A stretch of DNA of 64,000 bases from Prostheceraeus crozeri (taxonomy: Eukaryota > Platyhelminthes > Polycladida > Euryleptidae): the NCBI GenBank assembly GCA_907163375.1, contig CAJQUW010012662.1, positions 55,001 through 119,000 of the forward strand, given 5' to 3'. Within the stretch, counting starts at the first letter, position 1. Each line of letters starts with the position of its first letter. Shown one piece after another: positions 38,993-49,609 of this stretch. The notes below the pieces were generated by a model. The model did no database searches, was not told where the DNA came from, and was given only the letters and a program-made list of their open reading frames with translations. A program made the translations under genes and the position numbers.

Positions 38993-41900
38993 CAGAGCTG
39001 GAAAAATTCCACTGAAATTTTTTAATTCCAATTCCAATTCCAGAGCAGAAATTTCAATTCCAATTCCAGAGCAGAAATTTCAATTCCAATTCCAATTCCA
39101 GTCGAAACAGTTCAATTCAATTACAATTCCATAATGAGATTCAATTCCGATAATTGCATGACGCGTATATGTTAATGTATCTAAAGTTTCCTCGCTTCAA
39201 TCTAACCCATGTGCCCGTATCCTATCCTCGTTATTCCTGTGTGCCGTTCCCTGCGTCGTTCCTATGTGCGTTCTTATGTTCATAGTTCATATTTCTTGTG
39301 TACATGTACATGTATATATGTAGCCGGTCAGCCTACGCCATTTTCGTTTCGTAAACGAGATATTCAACATCTTGTGAAAAGAGAAAAGAAAATTGACGGT
39401 CAGCAAAGAATCAAACGCTGAGAGAGAGAGAGAGAGCATAGAAATTAACAGTACCATAGAAAGTCCTAGAATGGAAATTGCATGAAAATTATGGCACACG
39501 CCAGGGGAACTAAGTTGGGGCAAAACGCAAATTGTGCGAGCTGGTTTCCATGTTTTCTTATTTGTATTTATATTTATCAAGCCAAATTGCGATCTGGATT
39601 GCTGCCCCTTGTCCAAAGATCATACACAAAAGCAATAGTGAATTTACAAAATAATGCGGCGACAGGATGACAAAGAAAGAAATCCTTTAAAACGTTCTGT
39701 ACGTTCATCATTTCGAAATATCGCTCCTATAATCTATCAAGAGTATTATCCGTCACATATGCAACTTGCAATGTCGATTTACAGATCATACTCGTATATT
39801 GCTCCAGCTAGAAATCAGAGGTCAAGAAATCTCAGTATTCATTTTACTTGAAAGGGCTCCCCTGTTCACTATATTTGAACAATTTTCAAAATCTTTACAT
39901 GCTTTCGAATATCAGCTTCCAAAATATCATCACACTATATCACATGTGTAATTTAATGATTAATTAAGAAGTTCCCGAGACCAGGGTTTCGGAGTCCTAA
40001 AATTTTGATAGGACTCCGACTCCGACTCCGGGTTTTCAAAGTTTAAGGACTCCGACTAAATCTTAAGGACTCCGACTCCGACTCCGGGCACCGAAGATTC
40101 TCCAGTCTTCTCAACTCACAATTTTGGCTCTAAGTTATGCAACTATAAACTTCATTTATGTAAATGACATTTTTACATGTCTGCGTCACGAGCCACTTGA
40201 ATGGCCTCCACATCTTCCATAGTATCATTGTAATCTACTCTTAATCATCCCCAGAGGAATAGTCCCACCAACCATGCAAAATGAACAATTGACAGACATT
40301 CTCATATTAAATGACCAATACTGCGCGTGCGCCATAGGCTTAATAAGAAATAACTTTGAGCATCAAATTTTCACTTCAATTCATAGCTATACGTCTATAT
40401 CAAATCAATTGGAGGATAACAAATTATGTATAGTAGTAGCTAGAATGTTTGATGTAGGCTAATCAACTTGTTAAGTTATGTATAAAGTAAGTTATATTAA
40501 TTGTATAAAATGATCAAATGATTAAATATAATAAAGATATTTGTCTAGAATGTAGATTAATGTCGCTAGAGAAACTCGGAAGATAAAATGATGGAAAATA
40601 GATTTTTGAAAATGCCATCTTTTATTGAGGCTACAACAATTTTACTACTAAGTCGGAGTCCGGAGTCCTATCATTTGATAGGACTCCGACTCCGACTCCG
40701 ACTCCGGCCAAATGATAGGACTCCGGGGGACTCCGACTCCGACTCCGACTCCGAAACCCTGCCCGAGACTACTCACTTATCTGAGAAATTATTGTCGGTG
40801 AAGAAGCTTTCAATGTGTTTATTCGACAAAAGCGCTAGGTTTCTTAACCGTATGAAGGAGAAATCATCCTATAATTAGAATTTTTTTTCTATTGAATTCT
40901 TGAGATATTCTTACAACCAGTGCACCGCCCACTTTCAATTATGACTTTGTGGACCAATTTTTAATTCGAATTTTGAAAAATAGTTGTTAATGACTGCTGC
41001 AAATCGACACAATATACCAACCCAGGGAATAGTAGGCTATACCACATGAAAAAATGCCACCATCTCACTTAATATTATCTTCATAAAAATCCTGCATTAA
41101 TTTGCTGCCAACAACTTCCACAACCAACTTGGCAAATAGTTTGACTATGATACAATGTTTTAGATCGAATCTGATCTACAAACCATAGATTTTTCGATGT
41201 GCCATTATTGTACATAGGCAAGATATCAAACTTCCATTCTAGTGTACTATTATCTACTTCTATGAGAGAGAGAGAGAGAGATGCGAATAAATCTATTAAT
41301 AAACTGACAGAAGAAAGAAATTCAATATGCGAATAACGTGATTGTTGATGGAAGAAAAAACGACGATAAAAATGATATCATGAAAACTGATTAATGGTCC
41401 ATGTTAAAAAAGGAGATTAAAAATTCCGTGATAAGAACGAAATGTGGTCGGGTCGAAAGCTAACGAGCAGAGATTAAAGGAAACTCTTTCAATTTTCAAA
41501 AGAAAATGGATTTATCGTCAAGTGTCAAAAATTTGCATAAATCAGAGACGATGAGAAATTGAAACAACAACAACTACCAACAACAACACATAAGACATCT
41601 TCAGTAGCTGTTAGAAGAACTCCGGGCTTTCGCGGTGTAACTTGACTACAGAAGTAACAACTACAACTGCCTACCAGCGAACAACAACACAGTAGCGTAT
41701 GCGGCAACACATCAGCGAGCGCGATTGAAGATTGACGGTGTAAGTGACACTGATATTCATGATATTTATGATATTATTTTGGTATAAGTGAGTTCGATCG
41801 AATTGAAGTGAATTCAACATCAAGAAGTGAACTGCAAGTTTAAAGTTTTTCTTTCATCGTTGAGTATCGTATTTGTATAACTATAGTCTTGAAAATTAAT

Positions 41901-42542
41901 ATTGTCAATTGTTGTGATTGGAAGTTGAATAATATTTCATGTCATTGCCATTTTAATTGAATCATTAATTATTAGAATAATTTAATGACACTGTCTATAT
42001 TGTGATTTGAACTGACAGGCTGCCCTTTAATGCAGGGTTAATTTTCCTCTTTCCAAACCGATTGTTTTTCGTGTGTACAAACAATTAAGTTAATCTCCAA
42101 TTTTTGTGCTTATCTAATCAATTACTAAATTCAACAATTGTTTTATTTTGATTAATTATCTTACATGATAAATAACTAAATAACAGATTGAACAAAGATG
42201 ATTATCTTTTGATTGTCTGCTTAATTGCTGAATTAACATTGTCCGGGGTCTGTAGGCCCATCAAAGTCACAATTAGCACTTTATTCAACAATAGAATAAA
42301 ACTGGCTCTGTCGATCTATCTCTCTCTCTTATCTCTGCGTGCAGTTAACACAACGGCCGAATACTGTGATTTCAATTTTTGTACAAATAGATTTATCACA
42401 AGTCTATCGAAAAAGTGGAATTGAGGTTTATCAAGGTCAATTCCAATTCCAGTAGATTTAAATATCGTCAATTCCAATTCCGACGAAAAATGGAATTAAT
42501 TCCGTGTCGGAATTAATTCCAATTCCGACTTTTCCAACTCTG
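38993..42542. mobile_element. hAT-like non-autonomous element (3.55 kb) inserted in the LINE
   Basis: Ends are CAGAGCTGGAAAAATTCC at 38,993 and ...CTTTTCCAACTCTG at 42,542, imperfect inverted repeats beginning CAGAG. Both sides are flanked by the exact 8-bp duplication TTTGAAGG (38,985-38,992 and 42,543-42,550). Eight-base duplications and CAGRG termini are hAT hallmarks. AATTCC/GGAATT repeats fill both subterminal regions. No hAT transposase or other recognisable protein is encoded. The interior holds (GA)n runs near 39,421 and 41,267, a CAA-rich stretch near 41,560-41,690, and a second nested element. Confidence 0.9.
39982..40761. mobile_element. hAT-like non-autonomous element (780 bp), nested
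   Basis: Ends are CAGGGTTTCGGAGTCC and GGACTCCGACTCCGAAACCC plus TG. It is flanked by the exact 8-bp duplication CCCGAGAC (39,974-39,981 and 40,762-40,769). Subterminal arrays of GACTCC repeats lie at both ends (about 40,000-40,090 and 40,655-40,755). It has no transposase. A plus-strand open frame across the right array (40,588-40,878) is produced by the repeats. Confidence 0.92.
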
Positions 42543-44985
42543 TTTGAAGGTGTCAACCTGCTCCACCAGATCAGTGCCCAATGATATGCGGATTGTCTCC
42601 TCTCTCCTGCTGAACACCATCGCTTTCGTTTTTGTTACACTGATTTTCAGCTTGTACTTAGAGCAGGTTCGGTAGATGCTATCCGTCATTGCTTGAAGTT
42701 GCTCACAGGAATCGGCAACAAGGACTATGTCATCTGCATATCTAAAGTTATTTATGCACTGTCCAGCAATGAAAATACCGTCCTCTTCGTGTTCTTTTAA
42801 GCTCTCTTTCATCACATGTTCCAAAAAGATGTTAAAGAGATGCGGTGAGAGGGGGCATCCTTGCAAAACTCCTCTTCTCTTTGGAAAAACGTCCGTGGAT
42901 ATCTTCCCCTTTCTGACTGTCGCTCGTGTCTGGTTGTTCAGCATTCGGATGACTTAAATGATGCCTCTGTCAAAGCCGTACCATTCTAGTATAGACTACA
43001 TCGCTGGTCTCCAAACAGAATCGAAGGCCTTCTCAAAATCAATGAACAGGCAGAACACGTCTCTGTCCATCTCCCACATTCTCTCAGTCAATTGTGAGAA
43101 AGAAAATATTTGGTCCGTCGTGCCTCTACCGGCTCTAAAACCAGCCTGTTCTTCATCGAGAATCGTATCCTCCTTTGCTTCAATTCTCTTCTGTAGAATT
43201 TTCGCCATAACTTTGTAGGAATGAGATAGGAGACTTATTGGCCCATAGTTGTTACGTTGTCACGTCGCCTTTTTCGAACAATGGCACTATTTCTGCAGCG
43301 GTCCAGTCAGTGGGCAATGAGCCCCTCTGCAGCGCATCATTGTACAATCTTAACAGCCACTTCTCAACAGTCTCTCCTCCCGCTTGAAGCATCTCCACTG
43401 TTACCGCATCCTTCCCTGGGGCTTTGTTTGTTGACATCTGTTGAATGCTTTTTCTTACTTCATCAGCTATTATAGGTGGTGTACTTTCTTCATTTAATAC
43501 TCTTCTGAACTGTGGGAAGTTGTCCAAACAGAAATCTTCGTCGTACTCTGCATAGATCTTACTGAAGTGTTCTCTCCACGCCTGTGATACGCTTTCTTCG
43601 TCGGCTACTTTTTCACCTTGGTTGCTTTTTTATCACCATGGAATTGTTATTTCGAGTGTTCGATAACTCCTTCACAGTTCTAAACAAGATGCGAGAGCTA
43701 CCGTGACGAAAATTAGCTTCACAGCTACGACACTTCTCCTCAATCCATCTGTTCTCCGCTCTTTTGCACTCCCTTTTCACTTCACTACACGCCCTTCTGT
43801 ATTCTTCCTTGTTGTCGTCTGTTGGGCATCTGTTTTTCCTTCTTTTTGCCTCTCTCCTTCTATCACAACTATTGAGTACTTCCTCCGTCATCCATGGCTG
43901 TCGCATGTGTCTCCTATGACCGAGGACTTCCTCTGAGGTTTTAACCAGGATTTCTTTTCCTTGGCTCCAGAGTTCTTCTGTAATGAGGTTCTGCTCTTGA
44001 ATCTGTTGAAATTTGCTTTCCAAACTCGTCTCGAAAGCTCGCTTCACGTTCGGGTCACTAAGTTTATCCATGTTGAATCTCGAATGCCCCTTTCTGCCAG
44101 TACCTGCAGTTTTGAATTTTATCCTCACATTAGCGAGAATAAGCTCGTGATCACTCCCAAAATCAACACCTCTCTTCACCGTCACATCGTTCATGGACGT
44201 TTAGGACGCAATCGATGCAACTTCTATGCCTCCCATCTGGGTGATTCCAGGTGAATTTGTGCCTTTCTGCGTGTCTAAAGAAAGTATTCATCACACAAAG
44301 ACCATTTTCTTTGCAGAAGTCCAACATCCTTTCTCCTCTCTCGTTGCGGTCTCCGATTCCAAAATTCCCCAAAACGTCCTCGTAGCCGTCCTTGTCTCTG
44401 CCAACTTTACTATTGAAGTCTCCGATTATGTACAGGAGATCCTTCAATTTAGTTCTGTTCACCTCTTCCGATAATGACTCATAGAAAACCTCGACTTCTT
44501 CATCTTCGTGACTTGAGTCCGGAGCGTACACTTGGATGATTTTCGCATTCTTGTGCTGGCCCTTCAGAGTCACCGATATTATTCTTGGAGACACCGGTCT
44601 GTGTTCCAGATAAGCCTTCTGGGCTTCCTTATTCAAGAGAATTGCGACACCTTCCCGATGTATACCATCATCACGACCAGAGAAAAGCATTCTCACTCCA
44701 TCCGATGTCAGATCTCCCACGCCGATCCAGTGCGCTTCCGCTACTCCTAGGACGTCCCATTTGTATCTATTGATCTCTCTAACTGCACAAGCCAGCTTTC
44801 CTGGTGCATACCAAGTACGAACATTAACTGTGGCTAGAGTCGTAACTCTTTTTGCGGACCACATAACATATTTTCCACCACGGGACTGTGGTCGACCCTG
44901 TGGCGCGTCGGTTGCCCCGTACACGGTAGCCATATCTTCATTCATCATATCAGACATTTTCATGAGGGTTACAAGGCTAAGTTAA
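42543..44985 (-). pseudogene. RTE-like LINE, endonuclease and reverse transcriptase part
   Basis: Read on the minus strand. The APE-type endonuclease is at 44,970-44,160 (TLATVNVRTWYAPGKLA, LLYIIGDFNSKVGRD, CIDCVLNVHE; the SDH-type end is at 44,150, VDFGSDHELI). A linker to 43,613 follows. The reverse transcriptase comes next: MSTNKAPGKDAVTVEMLQAG, EEQAGFRAGRGTTDQIFSFS, LFIDFEKAFDSVWRPAM, GVLQGCPLSPHLFNIFLEHV and the catalytic FRYADDIVLVADS. The frames change near 44,170, between 43,613 and 43,527, near 43,250, and between 42,996 and 42,944, so it is dead. The QAGFRAGRGT..QI wording and domain order fit the RTE group. Confidence 0.88.
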
Positions 44986-45455
44986 GACAGCCGGTCGCCA
45001 ATCCTCTGCTGAATTTCTATTATCGGTAGAGCCCTAGCCTTTGCCATAAAGCAAGACCTACAAGGTAGCAGGTGGTTTTATAGGGAGGTTTTCCTTCCTC
45101 TGAAACCCAAAGCCTTATTGAGCTAAACAGTTCTAACTCACTGAGGCAGTGGAGCGTCTAGGACTGACTGTATATACTCTTCTGAAGCAGATTACTCACG
45201 GCTGACCTACATATCTATAGGTCATCTCCCATCCAACAGCTGGGAGACGGGCTTGGGGGTCATGACCTAGGGTGTCAGGACGACCTAGAGTGCAAAGCCT
45301 GTTAGTTAGCCGAAGTGCGGCCTTTCACCGCCGGTAACGAACCTGTTTGCCAAGGTAAGACCTGCCAGGAACTTAAGTTCCAGACGACATAGCTTCGTTA
45401 CGCGTCCGTGTTCACCCCTTCACCACTTTGAGGTCACAGGTTGGACTTAGGGCTT
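44986..45455 (-). mobile_element. Probable 5' untranslated region of the RTE-like LINE
   Basis: Non-coding sequence upstream of the endonuclease on the minus strand, GC-richer than the DNA beyond about 45,460. It has no domains. The 5' boundary is set only by the change in composition, and no target duplication was matched with the 3' end near 38,355. Confidence 0.45.
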
Positions 45456-46835
45456 AGTTTATTATAACAGTTTATTTATAACAGAGCAAATCAGCGAATC
45501 TTATGCTTAGAAGAATCTCTGCCCAGGTGAAGCAGTAGGAATGGTCAAGAGGGGTAGTGTCCGGTTGGTGATGACCTTTAGAATGTGTGTGTGTGTGTCT
45601 GAGCGGAATTGTTGAGTTTGGTGGGAGCCATGGTCCGGTGAAGGTAGTGTTCTTAATGCGAGCTGTGTTGCATGCTTAAGTGTCTTTCCTAAAATTTCTT
45701 GAAAAGTGGTGGGGAAATTCGATTGTTTGTTGATCTCAGTTTGTCGCCATCGTCACGAAGAATTTGTGTTTAGTTTTGGGGATGTTCGATATTAACGGGG
45801 TTATGGTATTGTGTTGTGTTTTGGAATTTATGTAGTCTAATAATTGCCGAATACACAGATTTCACTCAAAAAAAGCAGCAAAACTATTATATTATCTGAT
45901 ATTACATCATCATGTAGCAAAGGTTACTGAAAACTGCAAATGAATCAAGATCATTATATACGATTAGCATTGGAGCACGTGTGCATTCAAGAATATTAAA
46001 GGAACTCGAGGTATTTAAAATACTGTCAAGGTTTGTTATAAATAGGGTCTTCTTGTGATAGGCCAACAATCATTCACAATATTTAGAAATATTGTCTTGC
46101 GCAATCTTGCAAATTATTTTCACTCCATATGAAATAGAAGAAAGTGATCACAATCAAGCAACAATATCCCTTCAATGCCACTTTAATGGCATCATTGAAG
46201 CGGCATGACCCCAAATGTTTCTAGAGGAATGAAAAGCATGCACAGTGATTGATGTCAGATTTTCAAATAACACAATCAATTTTGTCCCTGCTTTTTTCTT
46301 TCTCCAACATTTAGAACCATATAGTAGCATTCTAGTTATGTTTATGTTATCAGTTTCACTTGATTGAATCTTGTTGAGATCATTCAATTAATTGCTTTTG
46401 ATCAAGTGCTCAGTCCCAAAAACTGCGACTCTGTCAAATGACAAGATGCAGTGAGGATGTTGAGGAATTCAATGCATCTGACAAGAGCAAAGAGGTTTGA
46501 GAATAGACAAATTCAGGTCATCATCAGTGACAATTATGATTGCAATAGAGATCGAACTCTTCTGAGCTGCTAAATGACTTTGGGCACACTTGTTTATTCA
46601 AATTCTATATTTTGGTTCATTTATTGGTTGTCATTTTTACTTGCTTCTGATAGAAAAGCATACAAAGCCAAAGAAGTGCACTTTATGAATATCAATTTAA
46701 GAGAATAAGAAAATCAAACTTTATATTTTGTGATATCTACTTAATTAGAACGTTATTAAAGTTTAAGTTGAAGTCATTGAGTCAGCTGATATTTTCAGCT
46801 GATTCCAAAAGTTTCTGCAGAGTTGATTGATTGAC
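45456..46835. other. No gene recognised
   Basis: AT-rich sequence with a (TG)n run at 45,583-45,599. No supported coding. Confidence 0.4.
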
Positions 46836-46893
46836 GAATGCGACTTTTAAAATCGGATTGAGAAATCACATTCTCAACTCGATTTTAATTGGA
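46836..46893. repeat. 58-bp hairpin repeat, copy 1
   Basis: GAATGCGACTTTTAAAATCG... occurs almost unchanged in inverted orientation at 56,678-56,736. Inside the unit, AAAATCGGATTGAGAA pairs with TTCTCAACTCGATTTT as a hairpin with a 6-nt loop. Confidence 0.8.
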
Positions 46894-48230
46894 GGATGCA
46901 ATTTGTGAGCATACTATCTCTCTTTCTTTATTTTAAAAGAAAATAATGTCATATAATTTCATACCCATGCTAATGGTTTTACTGAAAAAGAATTTAAGAG
47001 GTGAAACAAAACATCTCAATTTCTTTTGGTCTACTTTGCTTGATGCCTACGCCGCGCATGCAATGCCTTGATCATCAAGATCATCTTTTGTATAATCGCG
47101 AGCTAATTCCGCAGTATTTCAACATCTTGCTCTTCATAATCAGGTGTCAACGAATGACATTTCCTGGAAAATTATACATTGCAGTTTACTGAATGAGTCT
47201 TCGCCGCAGAGTCGAGGCGAGTGAAGTTCAGCGCTTCAGCCCTGCTCTCAACGCCATGTTGTTGTAAATTCATTTCTCTTGCTCGGATGATTAAGTCTAT
47301 GACGAAACGTGGGCACTTTAATTTTAAAATGCAATTTCGGTAGAGAAAATTAACTTATTTTCCTCTTTTTGATTAGCATCTTACAGATTGTTTTACGGAA
47401 AAAAGTGAATTATTCTAACGGAAATGTGAAATGACCATTATTTTCATATCTTAGATGACATTGCCAAAAGAGCAGAGGCGATGCGCTGACAACTGATATT
47501 TCGAAAGATTATGTGCTCTCCACTTCACGTATGCAGACCAAAAAGGATGCCTGACGACAATATAGGCCAAAACAGCATGCCAGGAAAATAACGAACCATA
47601 CACTAGTTTGTGAACGTCGATTCCGGACTGTTGTTCGAATTGCAGCGGGCATTAGCATCGTTTGGCAGATTTGTTTAAATTAGTCATCACCATTTTACCC
47701 TGGCTACACTAGTTGATCAATTCCAGCGCCATGTCCCAAATTTTCGAGCCAACGTGGAATTCAACCCATGTGCTGCATTTCTCTTCAAAAAACAACATAG
47801 AGGTAGCATTATATCTGCTGCTACAGCTTCATGCAACAAATGAGTTGTGTACAACAGAAATAAATAAACTGCAACACGGAAGACTCACCTACGATGCAAC
47901 CATAGACCTTCATTAACACCTTCATTAATGGAAAACAGACGGATTCAATGGATAAGTGCATCTCAATGAAACTGTAGTTCACCAGTGGATTAGGCATACA
48001 GAATCGTTGCAAAGTCTTCCATCAAACGGCTCTACAACGACTTGAAAAAAAAGTAAACCTAATCAACAAATACAGAAAAAAACACAAAGAAAGACTAAAT
48101 AAGGATCAAAACAAAAGTACAGACATGAAAAACATGAAGACAAAAAATCCTAATACCTCTAGATTGAAAAACACTCAAACACAATCAGAAACAAAAGCGG
48201 AAAGACGTCAACCATCCCGAAATTCTGACA
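46894..48230. other. No gene recognised
   Basis: Short frames (47,001-47,192 and 47,713-47,916) have no domain. The last ~200 bp are A-rich. Nothing nameable. Confidence 0.4.
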
Positions 48231-48234
48231 ATAA

Positions 48235-49082
48235 TTGATCCTTTTCTGAATAATCATGAAGTTTACAGGTCGATTCACACAAAAATCATTACTACACAAA
48301 AACGCGGGTTTCAACATCCCCAATCATCTCCACAACACTCCAGTCCATACTCTTTTGTACAATACCAGCTTCACAATTCTCCTCCCCATTACCTATCTAA
48401 CCGCGTTTATGTCTCGAAATTCACACAAAAATTGATCTTTTTCTGAATAATCATGAAGTTTACAGGCCGATTCACACAAAATCACTACACAAAAACGCGG
48501 TTCAACACCCCAATCATCTCCACAACACTCCAGTCCATCTTTATGCACAATACTAGCTTCACATCTCCTCCCCACTACCATCTAACCGCGTTTATGTCTC
48601 GAAATTCACACAAAAATTGATCTTTTTCTGAATAATCATGAAGTTTACAAGTCGATTCACACAAAATCTATCTACACAAAAACGCGGTTCAACACCCCCA
48701 GTCATACTCCAACAACACTCCAGTCCATCTCTATGGTACAATACTAGCATCACATCTCCTCCCCACTAAAACCATCTAACCGCGTTTATGTCTCGAAATT
48801 CACACAAAAAATTGATCTTTTCTGAATAATCATGAAGTTTACAGGTCGATTCACACAAAATCACTACACAAAAACGCGGTATTCCAAACATCCCAATCAT
48901 CTCCACAACACTCCAGTCCATCTCTATGTACAATACCAGCTTCACATCTCCTCCCCCACTACCATCTAACCGCGTTTATGTCTCGAAATTCACACAAAAA
49001 ATTGATCTTTTTCTGAATAATCATGAAGTTTACAGGTCGATTCAACCACAAAATCACTACACAAAAACGCGGTTCAACACCC
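48235..49082. repeat. Tandem repeat, ~190-bp unit, about 4.4 copies
   Basis: The landmark CTGAATAATCATGAAGTTTA recurs at about 48,245, 48,443, 48,628, 48,820 and 49,013, with intervals of 185-198 bp. Units carry ACACAAAAACGCGG, CTCCACAACACTCCAGTCCA and CCGCGTTTATGTCTCGAAAT. Copies differ mainly by one- to four-base insertions. The array stops abruptly at the LTR that begins at 49,083. Confidence 0.9.
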
Positions 49083-49609
49083 TGTAGTGGTCATGTGGTT
49101 ATCAACATTGTAACTGGTGGTAAACGCATTTTTTGTGATTTCGTTAAATTCCACTTCTCCTTTTCAAGTTTCTGTAGTGATGATTTATCTTCATTTTCTC
49201 TGGTTTTGGGTGACTCATAAATCATCCCTCACTGGTAAAAGATTTTGTAACATTTTTAGAGAGACATCGCTCTCGCGTCGCAATGTATTTCCTTCTCGCA
49301 CCAAAACATTTCTTTGTGGCGACCCTGGGGGGGCGGCCTATGATATTTGAATCTTTGTTTTGCCTCCAAAGGCTTTGTGCACGTTCGTCGCGCGCGCGAT
49401 TATATAAAAAGTAATCCGCGAGCAAAAGAAACACACAACCACAGCCGCTCAGCATCCGATGTTTACGTATATTATAACGGCTGATTACAATTTGGCTCTG
49501 ATTTTCAGTAACTTTAGATTGGGTGCTAAGATATTACGAACGAAGTACACGAACACCGTGCAAAAGATAGGACGGTAACTCTATAAAAGATAAGATCAGA
49601 AACATTACA
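49083..49609 (+). repeat. LTR of the Ty3/Gypsy-type fossil
   Basis: TG...CA bounded, about 527 bp. It is bordered on the left by the tandem repeat array and on the right by the primer-binding-like site. A TATA box lies near 49,400. The second LTR was not recognised in the window. Confidence 0.65.

Noticed and set aside
40588-40878. 96-codon open frame with repeated Arg-Leu and Ser-Asp dipeptides
   Set aside because: It is produced by the GACTCC repeat array of the nested hAT-type element and has no start context or conservation signal.
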